Shown: piece after piece, positions 37,333 to 49,112 of the stretch | Numbering within the stretch: position 1 is the stretch's first letter | How the letters are laid out: each line of letters begins with the position of its first letter | Source of the DNA: Varroa destructor | Lineage: Eukaryota > Arthropoda > Arachnida > Mesostigmata > Varroidae | DNA: 64,000 nucleotides | Assembly (NCBI RefSeq): GCF_002443255.2 | Contig: NW_019211457.1 | Span: 23,131,709-23,195,708, forward strand | Reading direction: 5' to 3' | The notes under the pieces: generated by a model | Told to the model about the DNA's origin: nothing | Seen by the model: only the letters and a program-made list of their open reading frames with translations | Database searches by the model: none | Translations under genes and position numbers: made by a program

Positions 37333-37490
37333 TTTTCGAGTTTTACGTCTGGTATCGAAGTTACGCAGGCTTCCAGCCACCGCGAAAGAAGGTCGGTCTA
37401 TACCGGGGATTGAGCCTAGCGCACAATGAATATATATCCAGATACTTGCAGCTGAGGGGCCGCGTAACCCGCAAGGCGTGCAATGCTTAC
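37333..37490 (-). repeat. tRNA-derived SINE copy 3
   Basis: A diverged minus-strand copy with recognisable GGCTCAATCCCCGG (B box), TCTTTCGCGGTGGCTGGAAG and the tail ACGTAAAACTCGAAAAG that matches copy 2. Confidence 0.5.
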
Positions 37491-37849
37491 GCACATCTAC
37501 GGAAAAGCTATTACCGATAGTAAAGTTCAGAATCCTCTTGAGTGATAGCAGTAATGCTTCACACGCTACTTATGGTGATATCTATTCAACGTACAAAATT
37601 ATTCATAGCAGAGAATAGCGCACAGACTTTATGGATATGGGTTACCCTTCTGTATGTCGGTATCAGTTTTACTCGCCAGACTAGAAGTCATTCACGGCTC
37701 GTAATGATGGCAGTCTCACATTGTATCTTTGTGCTAATGATGTATGTAATTTTACTTTACCCTCTTCATAGCGGTAACCGGCAACTCCATTTGGCCAAAG
37801 CGCTCCAACTCCTTATGCATAAGAAATGCTAATCAAAAGGCGTCTACCG

Positions 37850-38510
37850 TGTGGGCACTCTAAAGGCCTCACTGGCTAACAATGGAACTTCCTGTCATTC
37901 GGTTCTTTTCGATCGAGAGCGCAGAGTTAAAATGAATGTTAGCTTGGCTTGTTTTCCCGTTGTTATGTTATCCTATTATTAATGCTGTCAGTTTACCGCA
38001 AGGCTATATTCGGCTGGTGTAAATATCCTAATAATTCCTACCCCTAAAGTATTCAAAAGAATCCTTATCTTAAACGAGCTGTTGATGCTTAGAGGTTTCC
38101 TTACGCATGGGAAAGATTTATTTGCCCCTTATAAGCCTAACTAGTTAAGGATGTCGAGTAAGTTGACTCTTTGAAGAATGAGCGACCCTATTCGAAGCGA
38201 ATAGCTAAGAACGCCAGCCATGAGCAATGTTAATGACTAAGCTAACTGGAAATCACGATACCAGCACATTTAAGCATTTAGCGTTTAAAAGAAGCTCTTT
38301 ATTTCATTGTACGTGTGTTAAAAAAAAAAAATGAAAAACACGTCCGGAGAATCACTTTAGCCCTTGTATCAGTTCATAGCTACAATATAGCTTAACGTTG
38401 ATACGCATCAATGAGTCTTTTTAGCCTTAGGAAAACCAGAACATTTTTGAGACGTCGGGTTAGTGCAAAAATTGTTTTGACTTCGACAAGCCGAATCCTC
38501 AACTATTCTA
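37850..38510. other. Gene-less AT-rich stretch
   Basis: No coding, RNA or repeat feature seen. Confidence 0.35.
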
Positions 38511-38515
38511 GCGTG

Positions 38516-38554
38516 ATATAATAGTATTATGGGCCTTTCATAATACTATTATAT
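38516..38554. repeat. Perfect 16-bp inverted repeat (hairpin)
   Basis: ATATAATAGTATTATG and its exact reverse complement are separated by a 7-nt spacer, GGCCTTT. The flanks carry no coding signal. It could form a cruciform or RNA hairpin, or mark a tiny foldback element. Confidence 0.85.
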
Positions 38555-38776
38555 TGCGTTCACATAAACCGTTCTTTAACTATTAACTGTTTATTATATA
38601 TGATAAGACGCATAACTCGATCAAGTTCTAATGAAACTTAACTTCCATTTCCCGCACTAACTTCTTCAAGCGATTCGATTGCCCAGCGTCCTAAAGCCAA
38701 TTAAGGAAAATGCGCATCCAGCATCCACTGATTATTTTGCCAAGCTGGAGTGAGCAATGTTGCCTATTTGTCAGAA

Positions 38777-39843
38777 CTAGATTGTCCATACATAAAAACA
38801 ATGGCTGGTAGCAGTCCTTGTCGTGGTGTTCATTTTAAGAGTAACAGTACGTAGTATTCGCAATGGCAGGCAATTTTGCTCTGGCGGTACCTCGCTGGAT
38901 CCGTCTATCCATAGTAAGTAATTATTTACATTTACTTTTGTTTCAGGGACATGCCTAACGGAACATATTGCCTGTAAAAACAGGAAATAATGCCTTAACC
39001 CGCAGGAGTACGACGAGTAAACAAGTAAACGTGTTGGAGAAAATGTACACGAGAACACGGAATACCAGAACAAAAGAGCGACCCTCTTCAAGGTGCATAG
39101 CTTCTGCTGATGTGCAAGATGTAACTTAATGGAGTTACGGCGCTGATGGCCTCGTCCCGATGCAAGGGCTTTCATAATAGCAACACCGGGGGTGAACTGA
39201 AGCTTGCAAATTCAGACCCGCCGCTGACCGAGGGAAACACTGTCAACAAGTAGCGAACGGTCGTCATGACACGTGCGGGTGAGTCAAACCAATGTATTTC
39301 GCCATTCGGATTTGGGTTTTCGGGTGCAACATTCGCTTGTCGATTGCCCCTTCCGCCTGTCTCTCTCTCTCTCTTTCTGTCTCCCTCTCTGGTTGTGTGT
39401 GTGTATCTTTTTCACAGCCACTATTATATGTGACGCTTTTTACGCGATGCGGTGTGTTATACGACTGCTTGAATACCAGACTATATATTCATAAGTGTAT
39501 GTTGTCCAGGGAAAATGTATTCGAATATATTATTTCACTCAATGCCACCACCGATGAAGGTCATTACGAGACAAGCAAGTGCCAATATTCATTCTGCTGT
39601 TTATAATACATAAGTAAAAAAATAAAGATGTCATATATTTCATTTATATAGGGTGGGGCAAGTAGGGAACAGCGATTGCACTATACGGTCGGTAAGACAT
39701 TATGTTTACCGCTGAAGCAGCATTCGTATCAACTGGGAACCTACGATCTTTCCTTACAGGAAGCCTGTTTTTTCCCAATTTCTAGGATCACGTCTTTTAC
39801 CACTGTAAAGCTATTTTTGTTTGCTATTTTGTTCGCAAAAAGT

Positions 39844-39879
<36 letters not shown>

Positions 39880-42392
39880 GTGTTTTGTTTTTTATGGACG
39901 AACTGTTTCTATGAAATGCATATGCCGCTTTCCAAGGGTGCTCATTTATTATTAATGACGCAAAAATATACTAGATAGAACTGCAAAGTCAAAGTTAGAT
40001 ATCGATGGTAAATTAGGCGCTAGCAAATAAAATGAAGCCTTCCAGCAATGACGGGCCTTCGCGTCTCTGCTCTTTTTCACTATACAAATAACGGACAACT
40101 CGTGGGATGTCCGATCGAGCGCCTTTGTATTTTAAATAGCCATCAAATGCCAGATAGTCGTACCGGCATTTCTACTTGCCAAGTAAACAACAGCACTAAA
40201 TAGGTTCATTGATAACTTTTTGGCGGTTGTCAAAGAAAGATAGCACTATGCGCAACGACTCCATAGCTCTATACAACTAGATGCACCGTTAATTTATATG
40301 TAATATTCATTTTAACAACAAAAAAAAATTCCTGGAAAATTTAACAACTTTATCCAAGTATTAGACTTCGTAGACGTGCGTCAAGTTTCATGTTTGAGAA
40401 ATTGGGGCTACAGCCGCTTGTTGACTATGAAGCGGTAAATACAGAATGGAATTGTGGTAACTCTTCGTACAAAATCCCTTAACGTCTGAATAGCCAATGG
40501 CTGGGGATCCCATTGTACTGTATACGTTGTCACTTAACATCGTTACATTCACATGTACGTATTGCGCTGTTAAAAATCATCATTCTGCCATACAGAATGA
40601 AAACTGTTTACGAGTGAGATCGAAAAATTAGTAACGCTACTTTCGAGCCATCTAGTTAATGACACCATCCTCAGCATAGGCGGTTAGAGATTAACAAAAG
40701 TTTGTTTATACATGTAAGCATTTTCACAAAAAAAAAAAAAGATCTACAGTGTGTTCGATTTAAACAGAATACGTTGACTGAATCACTGTATGTACAGGAT
40801 TAAGCTTTCTTGATTTCGCACCGATATCTGTGATGAAGCTCTAGCTTCATGGCAATATATAATGGCTCATCGCAATTAAGCTAAATATATCTCTAAGTAG
40901 ATATATATTTTTTTGTTTTTTTCTTCTTTTTCAACAATTAAGCATCTTTCACTACTTAAATTTAAGGGCGGAGCATTACAAAAAGCAAAGGCTTTCGAGG
41001 AGCGTTCAGTTGACCTTTCTGCGACTATAAGCGTCTATAGATTGAAAAAGCTATGTAACCGATGGTCTCCGATGAAGATACAAACCTTCCGCCATGATCG
41101 AGCGCGAGGAAGAAACGGTATCTCTTCTGGATCTAACAGCCTCCTCTGGCGCGGATCGATATCCATGCGCGAATACGACGGGCTTCCTGGCCTCCGTGGA
41201 TCAAAAGATGATAACGAATGGTCGGCCGTGGCACTCATAAGCTGTTCTCCGGTGTCTTTGAGCGCACAGACCACGCAACGGCCAAAGCTGTTCATACTTC
41301 TGAAAGCCCCTTGAAGATGAAGAACTCACTCACCTCGCCTCACCTTTGCCCCAACGTGCAGAACGTCACTGTACTTAGGCGCTGTCAGCCGCCCTTTTTA
41401 CCACTACTAAAAATGGCCGCTACTCGCGCTCAGTCGTCACTGTGGTCCTTCCTCTTTGCTTCCACTGGCAACTGAATGATCTTGAAGCTTGGTATTATGT
41501 ATGACGATCACCGTCTCCCGCTTAAGTCCACACTTACTCACTAATCACCGAGGAAATAAATTTCTCTTTTTCGTTTTTTTACTACCAATAAAGATGAACT
41601 ACAAATCTCGCTTACGTAACTGTAGTACCTGACAGTGCACCTATTTCAATGTAAAGACAACAGGTGTTATGGCGTAGATGTTTTTTTGAGGACTAATAAT
41701 TATATTTTTTTTTCTGACTGAATGAAGTCAATTCGATATTGCATTTGTAGTTTGAGTGAATAGCGATCGATAGCAACTGTTTGGCCGATTTCGTTCTCAG
41801 TACCGAATGGAGAAGTAGATCGAGAGAGATAGTTGTCTTAGCTTGCTTTCTTTATTGCCTAGTATGCTACATGCTTACTTTCTGAAGTCACTGAGTTGTG
41901 GAACAGCCTAGTCTCGCAGATCCCACAGGTTAGCTGGTAGCAGCTACCAATCGTCGACGACGATGACGACCACGACGAAGAAGACGACGACGCGCCGAAG
42001 ACTAGAGGATGGAAGGCGTATTTTCGCGCACTCGAGTTTGCATAAATGAGCGAATTTGTTTGAGTAAGAGATTAGGCGGATCCGCCACGGCGATGCACTC
42101 ACTTCTCGTGCGCGACGCGGTCTCCTTTCGAGCCTCTAGGCTCTGGGAATGCTAGGGCAGTGGGTTCACTTAGTAGCAAAGGGTCAATGGGGATAGGCAG
42201 GAGGTAGCGAGTGCGTAGAAGGCGGAGGGAGGCCTTTCTGGTCGCTCTCTGCTTTGAATTCACGGACCGAGATAGCTCTTCTGGGAGCTCATAGCACTTT
42301 GATGGATAACCCATGGAGACTAGTTTGTCCGCAAAGCGGTTAGTCCCTGCATCTACCGTACCGCTATGGGACCGAGAAGCAGAGGCATCCAT
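38777..42392 (-). CDS. Hypothetical three-exon gene, GC-rich 5' exons
   Basis: Exon 42103-42392 starts with ATG and reads MDASASRSHSGTVDAGTNRF, later DKLVSMGYPSKCYELPEELS. It ends at a strong donor (GAGAA then GTGAGTGC, phase 2). Exon 41086-41299 (acceptor GGGCTTTCAG; donor GGAAG then GTTTGT) accepts that phase and reads NSFGRCVVCALKDTGEQLMS, then a Pro/Arg-rich stretch DPRRPGSPSYSRMDI and LLDPEEIPFLPRARSWRK. The next acceptor (GCAAGCTTCAG, exon from 39196) continues in phase with FTPGVAIMKALASGRGHQRR and stays open to TAG at 38777, a 308-codon total. The last 100 codons look less like real protein, and donors at 39138 (GTAACT) and an inner acceptor near 38.97 kb suggest more introns. The first two exons are the best supported. 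No family is recognised. Confidence 0.4.
39360..39406. repeat. (CT)n and (GT)n low-complexity tract
   Basis: Runs of CTCTCT followed by TGTGTGTG. Confidence 0.7.
39846..39878. repeat. (TA)n microsatellite
   Basis: A pure TA run of about 33 nt, the longest in the window. Confidence 0.9.
41953..41993. repeat. GAC/GAA trinucleotide tract
   Basis: A purine-rich triplet tract within the first intron of the 38.8-42.4 kb model. On the plus strand it would encode an acidic run (DDDDDHDEEDDD) followed by a stop 17 codons on. Similar triplet tracts lie upstream of the glycine-rich gene. Confidence 0.5.
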
Positions 42393-42395
42393 CTG

Positions 42396-42397
<2 letters not shown>

Positions 42398-42426
<29 letters not shown>
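42398..42426. repeat. (TA)n microsatellite
   Basis: Abuts the presumed start of the 42103-42392 exon. A TA run is a poor polypyrimidine tract, which favours that exon being the first coding exon. Confidence 0.85.
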
Positions 42427-42428
<2 letters not shown>

Positions 42429-42697
42429 TTGCTCAACATCAGCCTTTTGGCTGCGTAACTGCTACTTGGCTTCCCGCACGGTTAGTTCAACCTTGGGGGC
42501 GTCACTCGCGGTGGCGACTCGTCGGTGGCAAAAATAGAATAGCCTTCGACAGGCTCCCGTTAGAAGACGACTCATTGACAGTGGAAATTAGTATTCGGCT
42601 GAATTTCCTCATTATGAGAGGATATGTGGTACTTCCGTTAGTTCTCTAACTCACAAACACAGACATAAATGCGTACAGATGTTCACCTTCTTTTAGT

Positions 42698-42775
42698 GGG
42701 CCCTAGTGGTTTAACGGGGTAAGCGCGCAGCGCTCTGGCGACCGCGTACCCGTTCAGGACCAGTCCCGATTATAA
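42698..42775 (+). repeat. Possible tRNA-like element
   Basis: CCTAGTGGTTTAACGGGGTAAG resembles a tRNA A box, and CCCGTTCAGGACC some 30 nt later resembles a degenerate B box. It does not share the downstream block of the main SINE family. Possibly another SINE. Confidence 0.3.
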
Positions 42776-43760
42776 GGTCGATTATTATTCTAGCACCGGA
42801 AGTCTTGAGGTAAATGAAAACGATATAGCTAACTTCAATGGGGGTCAAGCGCATATCAGTAAGTTTCAAACGGTCAATCACCGAGGTGCATAAGTCTAAT
42901 GACGACATGTTTCCAGCACCGTAAAGTTTTTACCTGATAGGCAGAAGGCCGGATCACGGCATAGATACTAAGTAGGCCTCGATCGCTTGAACAGCGAACC
43001 ATAGTGCATGGAAATAATTTCGAACAGTAAATAGAGAATACGCGGTAAGTAGACCAACATGTCACTAGTAATGAATGCTTGTTTATATTTGATGTATGAT
43101 AGATTTCAGTAAGATCTACACACGGTACCAAAATCGGGCTATCACGTGAAAGCGTTCATTTAGTGGAAATACTAAAAGGTTGATGTAGCATTTACATTGA
43201 AGTGAAGGTTCCGATCAAAGCTTTTTGTCTTCAGTTTAACTGCAGTTTGCGGTTCTTGTTTCTTCAACCACAATATAAAACTACTAAATAATATATAGAT
43301 ACATATATCAAGAAATGACATCCTGTTTTCAGCGTTAGGCTTCTCCGAGAATAGTACATATTTACTTAATAGGAATGGGTGCTATTGTTTTATATATATA
43401 TTTCGAAAGGGAATTTGACCCAGTAAATTCGAAGCGACTTTCTGTATTTGTTGGGCGAAATTCTGCATTACCTATAGATGTGAATATTGTTGCAGATATA
43501 ATAATAGTAACGGCTTGCCCCCCTACTCGGATTATATTCTGTATGCAAAAACGCAAATAGGATACGTCAACAAACGCTTTGATAATTGCTGAAGAATGCT
43601 TAAACATACCCAACGTTCGTGCGCTGTGAAAGTTAATTCGTACCTTCAAGGCACCAATGAAGGCGGATTGTTCCCGCATTTTTTTTTAGTTGCGCACCTA
43701 ACTATAGCCTGGGTTTGTGTTTCGAGGGAAAGACCCGCGAGCATTCTTTCTACGATCTGC

Positions 43761-43805
43761 ACTTTAAGAAATCTATACGTACTCTATACTTTAAGAAATC
43801 TATAC
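43761..43805. repeat. 27-bp tandem duplication
   Basis: ACTTTAAGAAATCTATAC is repeated with period 27. Confidence 0.8.
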
Positions 43806-43839
43806 TGTATATGAAGCAGTTGGAAATTAAGTACGTTTT

Positions 43840-45060
43840 CCTTTTATTCGATCAGATCATTTGTGCTTTTTAACAACTGTTTGTTAAACGATGGTTGTAC
43901 AATTTCAATAAGCGGAATATTCCACATATCAAACACCAACCTTACATACTTATACTCTCTGGTGCGTTTTCGTGCTTGACAGATTCCTGGTGTAATCCTA
44001 AAGCATTTGGGCCCTGCCTGGTCAAGGAGGCTGCTGTAGAAAAGGCGATGAACCAGGTCCGATTGGATTAACTCTCTTTACGTTAAAAATAACCGCTGCT
44101 GCTCTGGCTGGCAACGCCCATAGTGACTGCCCTATTGGCTCACGCAGATGTTGCTCGGATTCGCAGTCGTATGAATAGTATCTTTAACTTCCGTGAGGCT
44201 GAAAAGTTTATTCAATTCGTTTACGTCAAGAAATTACGCGGCGGCTTACTCAGTTATGGACCCTTGTTTTACTAAGATTCCACCTGGACAAAAACAGATT
44301 GTTTTATTCAATGCCGGCACCATTCACGGATAATTCGCTTACAATATAGAATCGTTCCCTTTTGCCAATGTACTAACAGCTGTTCAATAGCGCGAGTGGG
44401 CAAATTAATGTCGTCATGTCAGATCCGTTCCCTATACATAGTAATCATTGGATTCCAAAGTTGTAGGCGGCCATATACTCGAAAAACGTATTTTCCGATC
44501 GCGCTCTGACCGGTGCACCATCCTGCCGCTAGATACAAGGCCTTCGTTTAAACACTACCTCACTTTAGCAACAGCTTATAGACTGTGCAAATAATACCTT
44601 TTAATGAAATGACACTGTTTTTAATGAACTCTGCACTCGGATTATGAAAATTGGCCGGCACATCACTATTACGTAGAATAGGCACATTTTGCGGATTCAA
44701 AAACCTCAGCGATTGATTTCTGCACCGGTAAAAAGAAATTTCTGTTGAAAAATAATTGAGGACGAATCGTTGTTTCGTTTGTAAGCGAGTTCACTGATGA
44801 GCAAACGACAGACTAAATTATTAGTTTTTAATAAATAGACTGTCTATTTGATTTAACCGAATAAGTTTATGGTCTCCGCGAGGATTTTTCGAGCGTCCGA
44901 CATTGGACAGCAGCTGATTTCCGGCAAATTGCAGAATCAACATGCTGCCTTTAGGCATGATGGTTCATGGTATTTGATATGTGCATGTTTGCCGTGACAA
45001 AAAGTTCGTCAAAGTTTGTTCAGAGTTAGGTGAGCCATTATGCAGCTGTAGAAGACTTCT
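43840..45060. other. Mostly gene-less stretch
   Basis: A locally GC-rich patch at about 43.97-44.19 kb is open in two plus frames (one ends SDCPIGSRCCSDSQSYE), but it has no clear acceptor. The rest is AT-rich without features. Confidence 0.25.
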
Positions 45061-45066
45061 CTAAAT

Positions 45067-45081
45067 AACCTAACCTAACCT
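45067..45081. repeat. Short TTAGG-type (AACCT)3 run
   Basis: Three units of AACCT, the arthropod telomere motif on the opposite strand, followed by TATTAGG. Too short to be a telomere; likely chance or an interstitial remnant. Confidence 0.5.
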
Positions 45082-45178
45082 ATTAGGACTAGCAACAAGA
45101 TACGAAGATAAGTAAAGTTCACCCACTATATTTGTGTTTATTTCAGTACATAATGTGATATAAGAGGTTCCTTCGCAG

Positions 45179-45361
45179 TCCTACTCCCCATGATGCGCGG
45201 ATCAAGCTCAATACGTCGATGACTCTCGCTAGGATCGGCGCTAGATATGATAAAGGTGCTGATAGAACACCGGGAAAAAGGAACGTGCCTAGTGTTAGGG
45301 ATGATGAGGAGAGCAGAAAAGTAAAGCTTGATGGAAAAAGGAGAAGATCAAATCGAAGCTC
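45179..45361 (+). CDS. Candidate exon, basic nuclear-like protein
   Basis: One plus frame is strongly coding-like for 60 codons: PTPHDARIKLNTSMTLARIG, then ARYDKGADRTPGKRNVPS, DDEESRKVKLDGKRRRSNRS. It ends at a good donor (AGCTC then GTAAGA, phase 2). Two acceptors are possible: TTTGTGTTTATTTCAG ending at 45146, which would put a TGA in frame and make ATG 45219 the start, or TTCCTTCGCAG ending at 45178, which gives a fully open internal exon. The KRRRSNR cluster could be a nuclear localisation signal. No family is recognised and the next exon was not found. Confidence 0.45.
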
Positions 45362-46445
45362 GTAAGAAAGACCGTCAACAATACCTACTAATTGTATGTT
45401 TTTTACCTAGTTCTGCTAAATGTTGGCAAATATGAAGAAAAATTGGTACTTAATGGGACATAACACCTTTCATTGGCGGATCCTAATTTGAAAAAAGTCA
45501 TTCCCGGGCAAATATTAACAAATTTCATTATAGAGTGTCTTCGACTCTCCAAGTCTACTCGTTATTTCTTAGTTTTGCAAATAGGTCCTGCTTTCAACAA
45601 TGAAATTGTGTAGGCACTATGCATAGCTATACATATGCAACAGTTCTACGGTGCAGTTCATTAAAATCAAGGGTTGTCCTTTTGAAGTTGCTGATTCGTT
45701 TTTTTGTGGTACAACTTGCAATTTTAAGCTGCTAGTTTTTTTTTCCTTAACTTACATTAATTTGCAGTTTTTGTAATGCACTAATTTACGCGATATAGCG
45801 AAAAAATTTTCACTATTTCGAGTATTGTAACCATCCGAATATTTTAAACTGTAAACGGTTCTGTGGAAGTTATTGTCAGATGTTCACATGAACATCTTCC
45901 TCTTGGAATCTTCGTTGATTCTAAACCCTACATCGGGACTGTTCTTGCATTATTTGTCGATGCAATTATATTAACAACCGCACAGCAACTTTCTAACTAT
46001 CCGGCTTACACATGAACTTACCGGCAGTACTAGATTCTAGCTATTTTCACATGCCCCAGCAAGCAACCTTACCACCTTTTCTCCTACCACAATGATGTCC
46101 CTATTGTATCAACCGAAGCTACTGTATATAAATATGTGTCTATCTACCTGAAGTCAAGCCAGACAAAACCTTCTTTCTAAAAAATAAAATTTACCAAGAA
46201 CAATCACCAACAGTTATTATTTCGTGGTACTACAATGCATAATTTATTCGAACACTTCCACGCGTTCGTAACTATTCTAAAATCCATATTTGATTATCTT
46301 CCAACACGATGCCGCCCGCCAAATCTGACCCGCTCGTAGCCTAGCTACAGTTGAATCTTAACATAGTATCAAAATGCCATTTTTTACTTACGTTGGCGTT
46401 TAATCTCTGTAAGATTTAAGGCCCACCTAAATATGACAAACTAGC

Positions 46446-47597
46446 TATCTGCTCATTATGCAACTATTATCACGCTTAATAAACTCAGCTAGAAGACTGC
46501 TGATTAAAGAGTATGGTACTTCTGAACCAAAGTCAAGAAGACAGTTTTTAAGGATCTCGGCGAAACCGGCATCGTGGGTCGGATCGAAGAATACGATCGC
46601 CAACATATCCAAGTCGGTTGGTACAGCCGACGCGATTGATGTGTATATCAATTGTCTGCGGAAGACCATAGTTGACTGCAAGGATCGTATTGGTCCAACA
46701 AGAGAGATAGTACCACACGCGGTACGATTTCCATTTTGGAAGTCGTACAACGGTTTCCCCTGCGTTCTAATAATTTTACAGCCAACGTGTATTTGTGTGA
46801 ACTAATCTCGATGCTCGGTGAAATAGAAATATTTTAGGTTGTTTTTCTCACTACGAAGATCGTCCACCACTTCATAGATCGCACATATGATAGTAACTGA
46901 TGGATAATTTAAATGCTATTGCACTAATACGCGCGACTGATCAGTCGCGAGAAAACAAAAGCGAAAATTGGCGTTTATCTTAAAGCTTAGATAGTTGATT
47001 TTGGCCAACTTTTCCTAGCAATAGTATACTCGTATACGCATATACGATTAAAGAGAATGTAACTATACCAAAAACTATGTCAGTGCTTGCTTGTTGCCAT
47101 CAATACTCAGATATTTATTATTCTGATTGGTCAAAGGTTTACTGAGTACTCCACAAGTGTTTTTTTAGCGACAAAACACGCCAATCTTTGATTGTGGGTG
47201 TTTAAGCAATCGCTGCCTGATTATATTGAGCAGTGCGGAAAATTTGTCATGATACTGTACCACATTTTCGTCTACAGTAGTACAATCCGCGGCTTCTATC
47301 TTGATGTGTGTTTGCAACATCCTAGCCAGCTGCTTACCATCCTTGACTAGTGATACGACGGGCTCTCTGATTAGTGCCACAATCATTGCCAGAGGCTTTA
47401 AGAGTTTCGAACGACTGAACCTATCAACAACAAGCAGCAGTGGCAGAGCCCGCTGTGAACAGATCGTTACCATCTCTAGTTACGGATACTCTGTAATCCT
47501 GGATCGGCATAGGTTTTTCGTACATCAACTTCTCCAATACGACCATGATGATACCATCAAAATAATCCTCTAAAGTATCGAATTTTATTCATTGAAA
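46446..47597 (-). pseudogene. Decayed vasa/DDX4-like DEAD-box helicase copy
   Basis: Minus-strand fragments follow the order of the vasa helicase core at 57.7-59.7 kb. At about 47.58 kb KFDTLEDYFDGIIMVVLEKL and KPMPIQDY match its pre-Q region and Q motif. Near 47.45 kb the Walker A motif is reduced to GSATA with a frameshift. PLAMIVALIREPVV matches the motif Ia segment. A large deletion removes DEAD and SAT. DENVVQYHDKFSALLNIIRQ and IGVFC match the start of domain 2, then an in-frame TAA is followed by YLSIDGNK (vasa SIHGNR). Near 46.55 kb AIVFFDPTHD and CLLDFGSEVP match the vasa C-terminus (ATAFFDSSRD, LMDCGAEVP). The gap where vasa has an intron suggests a genomic rather than processed duplicate. 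It cannot be an active helicase. Confidence 0.75.
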
Positions 47598-48767
47598 CGT
47601 GTGCTTGGATAATTTTACGTTTAGTGTTTCTTACTGTTTTAGACTTGCACTTGCTTGATTTCTGTGAATGACGTTTTGTATCGCTGACTTCGATGACGCT
47701 TTTGATATACCTGTCCCCCTCGCAATATTATGTATTTCCGGTTTTCTTTAAAACTTGTTGACTATAGGATTCCCGCTGAGCAGGCAACGCCCTGACGGTT
47801 GTTGAACTTCCTAAAATTGCCCTTCCGGTGGTGAGCGGTCTCGGTTAAACGAATTTTCGACAAAGCTAACTATTAGGTTAGGCCTATTCTCAGTATAACA
47901 GGATTTCATCTGTTCATCACATCAAAAAAATCGATGTGTATCAACTACTAATTATAATATTGTAAATACCGTGAAGCTAAAGCACGTCCTCTTAAGGTTA
48001 TAGCTTACATATAACACAAGCTGCATCTTTATAGAATAAAATAGCCGAGCTTAGTCGAACTAATGATAGCAGATTCCATAGAACCTATCGTCAAAGGCGG
48101 CATGACCTTGCCAGTCACATGTGGTAGATTCACTGAGCTGAAGCGAAGCCGGCTGCGAACCGCTGAACCGTACACAAATAAATTTACTAATGATGAAAGA
48201 TTAAAAATGAAGTGCGAACGTTTAGCAATGAAGGGGTATGAGGAATTGATATCTTCTTCAGATGATCTCAGACACATGTTTACACAGTATCTATCTGTAC
48301 TTAGTTAATTAGACTTTGTTTCGATTTTACGACCTTCCAGTGCTTACGGCGCTTATCACTAAAGTTAACACGATGATCGGTGGCAGTTGATCGTGCCCGG
48401 GATTATCGTATCGATACCGGTTTCATAGCTATCAGTATGAAAGCTTGCTACTTAAAGAGAAACTAAGCATTTGATAAAAGTTATCAACAATCGACCAAAT
48501 CGAGTAACTTTACGTCGTTAGCCGACATCGAGATGCTTTTTCGTTTATAGAGTTATACCGCTAGTAATATGTATTAAGGATGTGGTAAGCCAAAGGGTCT
48601 TGTAGTTTTAAACATTTGCGAAAATCTACGTGATAGACGAGTGTAGATGGCCCCTGCTTAGCTGCTAACGTACAGTCTTTCAGTCTTGATAAACATTTGT
48701 ATGGAAATATCATATCTATTTAGAACATACAACTGACTTGGTTCGAAATAATAGATAAGGCACTTAC

Positions 48768-48814
48768 GAAAATTTAAGCAGTCGGATATCATATGGCCAT
48801 CCAGAGCATTTTTT
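48768..48814 (-). CDS. Candidate 47-nt exon
   Basis: Acceptor (GATCTGTTTTAG) and strong donor (TTTTC then GTAAGTGCC) on the minus strand. Two frames are open (KKCSGWPYDIRLLKF or KNALDGHMISDCLNF); the second contains GHxxxxC as in a zinc knuckle. It lies between the zinc-knuckle-like frame at 49.9 kb and the decayed helicase. A plus-strand frame over 48.78-48.86 kb with a GTAAGT donor (peptide SIFSKTDHNWLCGGETTQ) competes. Confidence 0.3.
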
Positions 48815-49080
48815 CTAAAACAGATCATAATTGGCTCTGCGGAGGCGAAACAACACAGATGTAAGTATGTGCATGTAGAGGATACATCGACTAAGTTGAC
48901 ATCTTCTTATGTGTTGTTAAAAAAAATTATATCAAAGAGAACCGAAAACAATTGACAAACTTGCGGTTTAATGTAATCTTAATAGGTTCTTTAGGAAACG
49001 AGTTTCTTGCACACGCGGTTACTATACTTTTCAGTGTGGCGAGAATATCTAAAAAGGTAAGATAGCCGGGTTCGAGTATA

Positions 49081-49112
49081 TAACATATATATATATGTTT
49101 TTTTTTTTTTTT
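49081..49112. repeat. TA and poly-T low-complexity tract
   Basis: CATATATATATATG is followed by a run of T. Confidence 0.7.

Noticed and set aside
45067..45081. Telomere
   Set aside because: Only three AACCT units within unique sequence.
46458..46805. Plus-strand 115-codon frame
   Set aside because: It is antisense to the vasa-like C-terminal fragment, which has real homology on the minus strand.
49050..49085. GGGTTCGA as a tRNA or SINE B box
   Set aside because: Only a weak A-box match and no shared downstream block.
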